A stretch of DNA of 64,000 nucleotides, taken from positions 1,145,691-1,209,690 of the forward strand of contig NZ_JACABA010000002.1 in assembly GCF_013377015.1 (NCBI RefSeq), given 5' to 3'. Below, piece after piece: positions 28,818 through 36,644 of the stretch (positions within the stretch are counted from its first letter, which is position 1; every line of letters starts with the position of its first letter). Source of the stretch: Rhodopseudomonas sp. GTDB lineage: Bacteria > Pseudomonadota > Alphaproteobacteria > Rhizobiales > Xanthobacteraceae. The notes under the pieces are model-generated. The model ran no database searches, was not told the origin of the DNA, and worked only from the letters and a program-made list of their open reading frames with translations. A program made the translations under genes and the position numbers.

Positions 28818-29013
28818 GATTTCGGCGCGCCCCTTGATAACTGATTAACTACTGCGAGCTTAACAAAAGCCAGCTTAAGTATTGGTAACTTCCTCAATTT
28901 TTACCTTGATTCCCGACGACGCTTCAATTCGCGCGCGCTTGTGCAATAGATGATCCGGTCGAAACGTATGACTCTTTCGGACAGCCAATTTCAGTACAGC
29001 GAAGCGCGGGCCA

Positions 29014-30303
29014 ATGAACGCACATTCCAATCCCCAATCGATAATGTCGAAATCCACCCATGGTCGTTGCCGGCTGTGTGACAAGTCGCTCAGCACGAGC
29101 TTCATGGATCTCGGGATGTCGCCGCTGTGCGAAAGCTTCTTGACCGCCGACCAAATCGACGCCGCCGAATCGTTCTATCCGCTGCACGCGTTGGTCTGCG
29201 ACAATTGCTTCCTGGTGCAGCTGAAGGAATACGTCAAGCCGGAGCACATCTTCACCGAGTATGCCTACTTCTCGTCCTATTCGACGTCCTGGGTTGAGCA
29301 CGCGAGGCGATATTGCGAGATGATCAAGGCCCGGCTGAGCCTCGGCGGCAGCAGTCGGGTGTATGAGATCGCCAGCAATGACGGCTACCTGCTGCAGCAC
29401 TTTTTGCCGCTCGGCGTGCCGGTGACGGGCATCGAGCCGGCCGCCAATGTGGCCGAGGTGGCGCGTCAGAAGAATGTCCCGACGCTGGTCGAGTTCTTCG
29501 GGCTCGGCCTCGCGCAACGACTGGCGTCGGAAGGCAAGGGCGCCGACCTGATCATCGGCAACAACGTGCTGGCGCAGGTGCCGGACCTCAACGATTTCGT
29601 CGCCGGGATGGCGCATCTGCTGGCGCCGCAGGGCGCGATCACGCTGGAGTTTCCGCATCTCGAAAAGCTGATCAACGAGAACCAGTTCGATACCATCTAT
29701 CACGAGCATTTTTCGTATTTCTCGCTGGTCACGATCGATCGTCTGGCGAAGCGGCACAATCTCAGGATTTTCGACGTCGAACAGATCCCCACGCATGGCG
29801 GATCGCTCCGGGTCTATCTGTGCCGCGCCGACGCTGGCCATCCGGTCTCGCCGAAAGTTCCGGCGCTATTGGCCCATGAACGCGCCATCGGCTTCGAGGA
29901 CATCGCCAGCTACGGGCGGTTCGCCGCCGGCGTCCACCACACCAAGCGTCAGCTGCTATCGTTCCTGATCGATTGCAAGGAAAAGGGCGCACGGCTGTGC
30001 GGCTATGGCGCCCCGGGCAAGGGCAATACGCTGCTGAATTATTGCGGCATCGGCACCGACTTCCTCGACTTCACAGTGGACCGCAATCCCTACAAGCACG
30101 GCCGCTTCACGCCGGGCATGCATATTCCGATCTACCCGGTCGAGGCGATCGACGAGATCCGGCCGGACTATCTGCTGATCCTGCCCTGGAACCTGAAGAA
30201 CGAGATCGTCGCGCAGATGCGCCATGTCGGCGGCTGGGGCTGCAAATTCGTCGTTCCGATTCCCCGCGTCGAAATCATCGATCCACGAGAGGTGGCGGCA
30301 TGA
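29014..30303 (+). CDS. sugar C-methyltransferase with zinc-binding N-terminus
   Basis: A 429-residue SAM-dependent C-methyltransferase of the TylC3/NovU type. The zinc-binding domain has CRLC (near 19-22) and CDNC (near 62-65); the SAM site is VYEIASNDGYLLQHF (near 120). The C-terminal C-methyltransf_14 domain has GYGAPGKGNTLLNY and a Rossmann-like end. These enzymes put a methyl branch on a 4-keto-6-deoxy sugar. ATG 29044 is an alternative start. Its stop overlaps the next gene (ATGA). Confidence 0.88.
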   Translation: MNAHSNPQSIMSKSTHGRCRLCDKSLSTSFMDLGMSPLCESFLTADQIDAAESFYPLHALVCDNCFLVQLKEYVKPEHIFTEYAYFSSYSTSWVEHARRYCEMIKARLSLGGSSRVYEIASNDGYLLQHFLPLGVPVTGIEPAANVAEVARQKNVPTLVEFFGLGLAQRLASEGKGADLIIGNNVLAQVPDLNDFVAGMAHLLAPQGAITLEFPHLEKLINENQFDTIYHEHFSYFSLVTIDRLAKRHNLRIFDVEQIPTHGGSLRVYLCRADAGHPVSPKVPALLAHERAIGFEDIASYGRFAAGVHHTKRQLLSFLIDCKEKGARLCGYGAPGKGNTLLNYCGIGTDFLDFTVDRNPYKHGRFTPGMHIPIYPVEAIDEIRPDYLLILPWNLKNEIVAQMRHVGGWGCKFVVPIPRVEIIDPREVAA

Positions 30304-31094
30304 AGGTCGTTCTGTTCTGCGGCGGGCTAGGAACCCGGATTCGCGAATACTCCGAAAGCATCCCCAAGCCGATGGTGCCGATCGGGCATCAGCCGATTCT
30401 GTGGCATGTGATGCAGTACTACAGCCAATACGGGCACAATGATTTCATCCTTTGCCTCGGCTACAAAGCCAACGTCATCAAGGACTATTTCCTGAACTAC
30501 CGGCAGACCGCGAACAGCGACTGCATCATCACGGATTTTGGCACGAAGGTCGAAATCCTCGGCAATCAGCCGCCGGATTGGCGGGTTTCGCTGGTCGACA
30601 CCGGAACCTGGCGCAATATCGGCGAACGGCTGATGGCAGTCAAACATCTGGTCGAGGACGAGGAGATCTTCCTCGCCAACTACAGCGACGGGCTGAGCGA
30701 CGTGCCGTTGCCGGAGATGATCAGCAAGTTCAAGGCCAGCGGCAAGCTCGCCTGCTTCGTCGCCATCCACCCGCCGATCAGCTTCCATCTCGCCGAGTTC
30801 GACGATCAGGGCTCGGTGCAGCGGATTCGGTCGAGCCAGGAATCGGAAATCTGGATCAACGGCGGCTTCTTCATCTTCCGCAAGCAGATCTTTGATTTCA
30901 TCAACGAGGGCGAGGAGCTGGTGCTGGAGCCGTTCAACCGCCTGATCGAAGGCGGTCACCTGATGGCCTATAGGTACGAGGGCTTCTGGCGCGCGATGGA
31001 CACGTTGCGCGACCGCCAGGTGCTCGAGGACATGGTCGATCGCGGCGATACGCCGTGGCGCCAGCAATCGCCGCAACCCAGCAAGGTCGCGTGA
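30300..31094 (+). CDS. rfbF: glucose-1-phosphate cytidylyltransferase
   Basis: A 264-residue nucleotidyltransferase making CDP-glucose from CTP and glucose-1-phosphate. It begins KVVLFCGGLGTRIREYSESIPKPM, the CTP-binding loop with the GGxGTR pattern. Family motifs include GTWRNIGERL, NYSDGLSDVP and EGFWRAMDTLRD. It overlaps both neighbours by single-codon ATGA junctions. It commits the cassette to CDP-sugars. Confidence 0.92.
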   Translation: MKVVLFCGGLGTRIREYSESIPKPMVPIGHQPILWHVMQYYSQYGHNDFILCLGYKANVIKDYFLNYRQTANSDCIITDFGTKVEILGNQPPDWRVSLVDTGTWRNIGERLMAVKHLVEDEEIFLANYSDGLSDVPLPEMISKFKASGKLACFVAIHPPISFHLAEFDDQGSVQRIRSSQESEIWINGGFFIFRKQIFDFINEGEELVLEPFNRLIEGGHLMAYRYEGFWRAMDTLRDRQVLEDMVDRGDTPWRQQSPQPSKVA

Positions 31095-31747
31095 TGAAGG
31101 CGTTACACTTCGCCGGGCCGGGGGATCGTCTGAGCGTTCTCTGTCTGGGCGCGCATTCGGACGATATCGAGATCGGCGCGGGTGCGACGTTGCTGAGCTT
31201 GATGGAGCGCGGTGTGCAGCTCGACGTGCATTGGTGTGTTCTGAGCGGCGGCGGGGTGCGGGACCTCGAGGCGAAGCAATCCGCCGCGGACTTTCTGGCG
31301 AATGCAGCGAATTCGCAGTTCGAGATGATGTCGTTTCGGGATGGCTTCTTCCCCGAGCAGGGCGAGGCGATTAAGCAATGGTTCGAAACGCTGAAGCAGC
31401 GGGTCGAGCCGGACCTCATTCTGACCCACCAGCGCGACGACGCCCACCAGGACCATCGCCAGGTCTGCCGGCTGACCTGGAACACCTTCCGGGATCATCA
31501 GATCCTCGAATACGAGGTTCCGAAATGGGATGGCGACATCGGACAGCCGAATGTCTATGTCGCGGTTTCGGCGCAGGCGCTGCAGCGCAAGATCGAGCTG
31601 TTGATCGCGCATTTTGGCAGCCAGCGTTCCAAGCAATGGTTCGACGACGAGACCTTTCGCGGCCTGGCGCGGATCAGGGGCATGGAATGCCGTGCTCCGC
31701 AGCGCTACGCCGAGGCCTTTTTTGGACGCAAGCTTGTGCTGATGTGA
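31094..31747 (+). CDS. PIG-L/LmbE-family deacetylase
   Basis: A 217-residue zinc-dependent N-deacetylase-like protein. The zinc motif is GAHSDDIEIGAG (HxDD, near 17-28) and the second is HQDH (near 116). In sugar loci such enzymes remove acyl groups from amino sugars. The ATG overlaps the rfbF stop, so it belongs to the same operon. Confidence 0.87.
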   Translation: MKALHFAGPGDRLSVLCLGAHSDDIEIGAGATLLSLMERGVQLDVHWCVLSGGGVRDLEAKQSAADFLANAANSQFEMMSFRDGFFPEQGEAIKQWFETLKQRVEPDLILTHQRDDAHQDHRQVCRLTWNTFRDHQILEYEVPKWDGDIGQPNVYVAVSAQALQRKIELLIAHFGSQRSKQWFDDETFRGLARIRGMECRAPQRYAEAFFGRKLVLM

Positions 31748-31834
31748 AAGCGGGCCGGAATCGCCAGCTGATCATCCGCGCAGAATTTCGAGCGCGTGAC
31801 TTCGCCGACTGAGTCTTAACCGGGACGATCCTGA

Positions 31835-32947
31835 ATGCGAGCCGAGCTGGACGATGGGAAGACGCTGGGGCTTCGCGCCGATGAATGGGTGCAGGTCCGA
31901 ACCGCGGAGGAGATCTTCGGCACGCTCGATGGCGACGGTCGGCTCGACGCGCTGCCGTTTATGCCGGAGATGCTGCCGTATTGCGGCAAGACCATGCGGG
32001 TCGGAAAGCGGGCCCACAAGACCTGCGATCCTTCTCTGGGGGTCGGCGGCCGCAAGATGGCAAGGACCGTCCACCTCGAGAATATTCGCTGCAACGGATC
32101 GGCCCATGACCAGTGCGAGGCGGGCTGTCTGATCTTCTGGAAAGAGGCTTGGCTGAAGCGGGTCGATCCGCAGGCCGCGGCAGATGGCGCGTCTTCGCGA
32201 ATCGCAGAGCCGTCCGGTCGCATCCGGTCCGTAGAGGATGCACTTCGCTCGGGCGTGAAGATCCCTCCGGCCGCCGGCGAGACGGAGCCGACCTATGTGT
32301 GTCAAAATACCCAGATCAAGTTCGCTACCCAACCTTTGAAATGGTGGGATATCCGCCAATATTGGGAAGACTACACATCCGGCAATGTCCGCTTGTCGCA
32401 GCTCGCCAACGGCTTGCTGTACTCGCTCTGGCGCACCGTCGCCGAAGCCGGGATCGGGCTCGGTTCGGCGATGCGCTGGAGTTATGACCGGTTTCAGCGC
32501 GCCGTCGGCGGGTCGCCCTACCCGGTGCGACCGTTCGGCGTGCCGAAGGGGACGCCGGTCCCGCGCGCGCAGCTCGATCTGAAGCAGGGCGAGATCGTCC
32601 GCGTCAAGCCGTTCGAGGAGATCCTGCCGACCTTGGACTCCCACTATCGCAATCGCGGCCTGTATTTCGACGTGGAAATGGTGCCGTTCACCGGCCGCAC
32701 CTACGAGGTCGAGCGTCGGCAGTCGCAGATCATCGACGAGGGCACCGGCAAGATGGTGCGGTTCAAGACCGATGCGATCATCCTCAAGGATGTGGTGTGC
32801 CAGTCCCGCTATTCGGTCTGCCGTCGCTTTTGTCCGCGCGCGATCTATCCGTACTGGCGCGAAATCTGGCTGGAGCGCGCCGCGGAAGGCCCGAGCAAGG
32901 TGTGCAAGGGGCCAGGGGAATCTCAGGACATGAGCGTGGTCCGTTGA
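31835..32947 (+). CDS. uncharacterised cysteine-rich protein with an internal domain duplication
   Basis: A 370-residue protein I do not recognise. Two copies of one domain are visible, about 20-110 and 250-352. Each starts VR-x-x-EEI-x-x-TLD, continues through (E)M-(L/V)-P-(Y/F)-x-G-(K/R)-T, and ends with a cysteine cluster and a WKEAWLKR / WREIWLER segment. Copy A has C-x7-C-x3-C (CNGSAHDQCEAGC) plus two more Cys; copy B has C-x6-C-x3-C (CQSRYSVCRRFC). The linker (about 120-245) contains an amphipathic/hydrophobic stretch. There is no signal peptide. It lies between the deacetylase and flippase genes and overlaps the flippase start. Confidence 0.7.
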   Translation: MRAELDDGKTLGLRADEWVQVRTAEEIFGTLDGDGRLDALPFMPEMLPYCGKTMRVGKRAHKTCDPSLGVGGRKMARTVHLENIRCNGSAHDQCEAGCLIFWKEAWLKRVDPQAAADGASSRIAEPSGRIRSVEDALRSGVKIPPAAGETEPTYVCQNTQIKFATQPLKWWDIRQYWEDYTSGNVRLSQLANGLLYSLWRTVAEAGIGLGSAMRWSYDRFQRAVGGSPYPVRPFGVPKGTPVPRAQLDLKQGEIVRVKPFEEILPTLDSHYRNRGLYFDVEMVPFTGRTYEVERRQSQIIDEGTGKMVRFKTDAIILKDVVCQSRYSVCRRFCPRAIYPYWREIWLERAAEGPSKVCKGPGESQDMSVVR

Positions 32948-34458
32948 GCCGGAATGTCGACCGATATTTCGAGGACAACAAGCCGTTCGTGGGCCTGCAG
33001 CGGAGCTCGCTGCGCAGCGGTGTGACCTACGTCGCCGCGCGCGGCATCAACATTTTCGTGCAACTGGCGTCGACTGTCGTGCTCGCCCGCCTGCTAGGTC
33101 CCCATGATTTCGGCCTCGTCGCAATCGTTCTGGCGCTGGTCGGATTTGCCCCGATGCTGATCGATCTCGGAACCACCGAAGCGTCGATCCAGAAGACGCA
33201 GATCAGCGAAGTCGAAATCAGCTCGCTGTTCTGGCTCAACGTCGCGATCAGCGTGCTGCTGACGGTGCTGCTAGCCGCCGGCAGCGGCGTCATCGCACGG
33301 ATGTTCGGCGAGCCATTGCTCGCCGGCATCGCACTGGTGCTGTCGGCAACTTTCGTGATGGCGGCGCTGTCGACCCAGCATTACGCGCTGATGCGACGAG
33401 CCATGCAATTCCGCCGTATCGCGACCATCGATATTTCGGCGAACGTCGTGGGAAGCGTCGTGAGCGTCGTCCTGGCGCTCACCGGTTGGGGCTATTGGGC
33501 GCTGGTCGCAAAGCCGCTGGTGACGTCGGTGCTGGCAGCGGTCGGCGTGTGGATCAGCTGCCGATGGGTGCCGGGGCGGCCGCGTGTCACGCCGGACGTG
33601 AGGGAATTGGTTCGGTTCGGCCTGGGCGTGACCGGGTTCACGATGACGGACTATCTGGCGCGCGCGGGAGATCGGATCGCGATCGGCTATTTCTACGGAC
33701 CCGGCCCCCTCGGTTATTTCCAGAATGCATTCACGATCTACAGCAATTTGCTCAGTATCCTCACCGAGCCGCTGCACAACATAGCGGTGTCCGGCCTGAG
33801 CAAGCTCAGGAACGACGCCGACCAGTTGAAGCGGGCGTGGGCCACGGCGCTGTCGTCGCTGAGTTTCTTCTCGGCTCCGGCATTCGCGCTGCTTGCCGTG
33901 ACCGGGCAGGATCTGGTGGTGGTGTTGCTGGGGCCGAAATGGGCGCCTGCGGGTCCGCTGCTCTGTATTTTCGCCGTGCGCGGCATTGCCCATAGCGTCG
34001 AACGGTCGCTGGGGTGGGTTCACGTCGCCGTCGGACGGTCCGATCGCTGGATGCGGTGGGGGCTCGTCAGCGCGTTGGTCCAACTCGCGGCATTGGCTGC
34101 CGGCCTTCCCTTCGGGGTTATTGGCGTGGCGACGACCTATGCGATCGTCACGTTCGGCCTTTTCATCCCTGCTTTGGTCTATGCTGGACGGCCGGTCGGC
34201 ATCGGCTATGACGACGTGCTGCGGGCGGTGGGGCCGCAGACGATCGCGGGGCTGAGCGCCGCGGCGGTTGGATTCGGCATTCAGGAAATGTTTCTGGCCG
34301 ACCATCTCCAGCTGATCAGGGTATCGATTTCGGGCGCGGTCTGTCTGGGGGTCTATTTCACGGTGGTGGTGGGCGTCTTCAAGATGACCGGACCGATCCG
34401 ACTGGCACTTTCCGTGCTGGGCGAATATGCCGCAAGGCGTTCGCCGGCGCGCTCCTAA
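32944..34458 (+). CDS. Wzx/MATE-type polysaccharide flippase 1
   Basis: A 504-residue membrane protein with about 12-14 helices of the polysaccharide biosynthesis (Wzx/RfbX, Polysacc_synt) type. It starts GVTYVAARGINIFVQL... and has VVLARLLGPHDFGLVAIVLA near 45, the usual first signature. It would flip lipid-linked oligosaccharide across the inner membrane. The best start is the TTG at 32944, overlapping the stop of the previous gene (TTGA); a GTG at 32902 is possible. Confidence 0.85.
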   Translation: MSRNVDRYFEDNKPFVGLQRSSLRSGVTYVAARGINIFVQLASTVVLARLLGPHDFGLVAIVLALVGFAPMLIDLGTTEASIQKTQISEVEISSLFWLNVAISVLLTVLLAAGSGVIARMFGEPLLAGIALVLSATFVMAALSTQHYALMRRAMQFRRIATIDISANVVGSVVSVVLALTGWGYWALVAKPLVTSVLAAVGVWISCRWVPGRPRVTPDVRELVRFGLGVTGFTMTDYLARAGDRIAIGYFYGPGPLGYFQNAFTIYSNLLSILTEPLHNIAVSGLSKLRNDADQLKRAWATALSSLSFFSAPAFALLAVTGQDLVVVLLGPKWAPAGPLLCIFAVRGIAHSVERSLGWVHVAVGRSDRWMRWGLVSALVQLAALAAGLPFGVIGVATTYAIVTFGLFIPALVYAGRPVGIGYDDVLRAVGPQTIAGLSAAAVGFGIQEMFLADHLQLIRVSISGAVCLGVYFTVVVGVFKMTGPIRLALSVLGEYAARRSPARS

Positions 34459-34481
34459 CCGAACAGGCAGGCGGACTCATC

Positions 34482-34916
34482 ATGGGACCCTTCGAACGAT
34501 TTCTGGTCGGCCTTGACGGCCCGCCGTGGAGCGCGGTCTGGCGTATCGCACTAGGGCTGTCACTGCCGCCGCTGTTTCGCGCCTTCGCCGGCGGCCATGA
34601 CCGGTTCTGGACCGATTTGGCGCTGTTCCTCGGAATCCTGGTCGCGCTCTACACGATCCCGGCCTTGCTTCGGCGCGTGCTGCCATTCTCGGTCGAAGCG
34701 AGGGAAATCTGGTCGACGCGCCGCAGGATCGCCAGGCGGCACGATTCCTATCAATGGCAAAAGCTGTTCTGGATCGGACTAGGCCTGCTGCCTTATGCGA
34801 TGATCGGCAATGGCTTCGACCGCGGCGAATCGCTGATCGCGCTATTGTGCCTGATCGGCGGCAGCGTTGGCCTGTTGCTTTGGCGCCGGATCGATCCGGC
34901 CGATGCGGCGATCTAA
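34482..34916 (+). CDS. small membrane protein of unknown function
   Basis: A 144-residue protein with three or four hydrophobic segments (about 20-36, 43-62, 93-110, 117-134) and a basic loop (EIWSTRRRIARRHDS) between them. There is no motif I recognise. It follows the flippase by 23 bp and so shares its operon; it converges with the polymerase gene at 34932. Confidence 0.65.
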   Translation: MGPFERFLVGLDGPPWSAVWRIALGLSLPPLFRAFAGGHDRFWTDLALFLGILVALYTIPALLRRVLPFSVEAREIWSTRRRIARRHDSYQWQKLFWIGLGLLPYAMIGNGFDRGESLIALLCLIGGSVGLLLWRRIDPADAAI

Positions 34917-34931
34917 TCGGCCCCGCCGCGG

Positions 34932-36293
34932 TCAGGCCTGTCTGCGCCGGAACTCACTGCTGACGAACAGCAGGATCAGCACCAGGACCGAGAACTGATT
35001 GCCGCGCAGGAACAGCGTGGCTTCGGTCAGATTGTGCACCAGATGAATGAACAGGATCAGCGCGATTGCCGCATAGGTCGCCCGCGTATCCGTGGCCGGC
35101 GCGCTCTCGATCGCCATTCTGGTTGTTGAAGATATCCGGGCCGCAATGGCGATCGCCACCACGCAGGTCGCGGGCAGGCCGATTTGCAGCCAGAGCTCCA
35201 GGTACCCATTGTGGGCCTGGTTGATGATGCCCTTTTCGACGTCGCCGAGCCAGGTCCCGGGGTCGAGCCTGGTCAGCGGATCATTGACGAGTCCGACATC
35301 CCAGAAAGCGCCATAACCGTGACCGAGCCAGATCCGCTCGGAGGCTTTGCGCCACGCGAACGCCCACAGCTCGTCGCGGCCGGTGAACGAGGTGTCGCCA
35401 ACAAACAGCCCGACCAAGCGCATCGGATCAAAATCATTGACGATGAACAGAATCAGCAGGCCGGCGACGCCGAGCATCAGCGTCGTGAGAATCAGCAGGA
35501 CGAAGCGCGGCCCAAGGCGCGAGGCGATCCAGAACACCGCGCCGATGCCCAGCGCCAGCACCGCCAACCCGATCGAGGTCTTGCTCGAGGTGATGACGAG
35601 AAAGAAGCTGACGACGGCGGCGGCCAACAGACCGAACAGGATCTGCGGCAGTGCGGCCGATCCGGCGATCCATGTCACACAGACGATCAGAGCGAGCATC
35701 GCGACCATTCCGGCGACGTTCTTCTGACCGTAGATGCCGTGCACGCCGATGTCGGAAATCGTCAGCGCCGGCCATAGCGCCGTCGCCGCCAGATTGACCA
35801 GCACGACGCCGAACAGGCTCAGGAACAGCAGGGTGTGAAACGACCGCAGTGATTTGACGCTGACGGCGACCGCCATCGCGATCACGCCGCCGAGCAAAGT
35901 CAGTACGGCGCGACGGATCGTCAATTCCGGATAGTCGGACCACAACACGCTGAATTGGCAGAACGCCAGCACGCCGAAGATCAGCAGGTTGTCGCGAACA
36001 CAGTGGAAGGCGGCACGGCGATGGCGGATCAGAATGATGAGCGCGACCGCGGTCATGGCAACAACAGCGAGGCGGTCGGAGAGGCTGCCTTCGACCCGTG
36101 CGCGCGGCGAGGCGTTGCCGAGCGGATTGAGGCCGATGAAGGTAAACAGCAGGAAGCACAGGCTCAGCCACCACGATGTCGGGCCAATCCAGTCGAACCG
36201 TCGCAACCCGCTGGCCTGAGGCCCGCCCGGGATGGCGGTGGCATTGGCGCTTGAAGAAGTCGGCATCCCTTGCCCCGTCGACTTGCCCGTCAT
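34932..36293 (-). CDS. O-antigen polymerase/ligase-family protein 1
   Basis: A protein of about 453 residues with some ten membrane helices, of the Wzy/WaaL/ExoQ group (Wzy_C domain). The periplasmic loop has a typical TGRDELWAFAWRKASERIWLGHG and the signature NQAHNGYLELWLQIGLP (near 345-360). It would polymerise repeat units or ligate polymer to lipid. ATG 36293 is chosen; an upstream ATG at 36365 adds 24 residues. It is divergent from the Wzc-like gene. Confidence 0.83.
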   Translation of the reverse strand: MTGKSTGQGMPTSSSANATAIPGGPQASGLRRFDWIGPTSWWLSLCFLLFTFIGLNPLGNASPRARVEGSLSDRLAVVAMTAVALIILIRHRRAAFHCVRDNLLIFGVLAFCQFSVLWSDYPELTIRRAVLTLLGGVIAMAVAVSVKSLRSFHTLLFLSLFGVVLVNLAATALWPALTISDIGVHGIYGQKNVAGMVAMLALIVCVTWIAGSAALPQILFGLLAAAVVSFFLVITSSKTSIGLAVLALGIGAVFWIASRLGPRFVLLILTTLMLGVAGLLILFIVNDFDPMRLVGLFVGDTSFTGRDELWAFAWRKASERIWLGHGYGAFWDVGLVNDPLTRLDPGTWLGDVEKGIINQAHNGYLELWLQIGLPATCVVAIAIAARISSTTRMAIESAPATDTRATYAAIALILFIHLVHNLTEATLFLRGNQFSVLVLILLFVSSEFRRRQA

Positions 36294-36644
36294 TGCCCCG
36301 TCGTGACGAGTCGCCGCAACGGCGACCGGATCGCGATCAAGCCGGGACGATAGCCGCAAGGGCATATCTTAGTCTTAACGGCCCGGACGGCCGCAATCGG
36401 CGGCGGGGGGGAGCCGAACTATGCCGTGCAACCCGCGACGCAGGCGGGCGGGAGGCAGTGACGGCGGCGCCATTGGCAATCGACCATTAACCATATTGGT
36501 TCATGGTCGGGGGCGGTCGAGGTGCGACTCCGCGGGCGAACCTTGCGGATTGCCGGCGGTCTCGCCACTGACAGCAGCTTTGTCTGCTCGGGTTGCTGCC
36601 GATTGCCCGCGCAATTGCAGCAACAGGCAGTATTCGGGACGGCA
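36294..36644. other. 351-bp divergent region upstream of the Wzc-like gene
   Basis: The region between the polymerase and co-polymerase genes. It holds the near-perfect 29-bp inverted repeat at 36481-36509. There is no supported gene and no -24/-12 sequence. Confidence 0.5.
36481..36509. promoter_or_regulatory. 29-bp near-perfect inverted repeat, candidate operator
   Basis: Outer arms CGACCAT / ATGGTCG and inner arms AACCA / TGGTT, with one unmatched base pair between them and a 3-bp centre TAT. It lies about 135 bp before the Wzc-like ATG. The AT-rich core suits a dimeric regulator better than a rho-independent terminator. Confidence 0.6.

Noticed and set aside
31812-36380. AGTCTTAAC near 31812 and 36371, before two polysaccharide genes
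   Set aside because: A nine-base match in 64 kb is expected by chance about as often as not, and the two copies differ in orientation relative to their genes.
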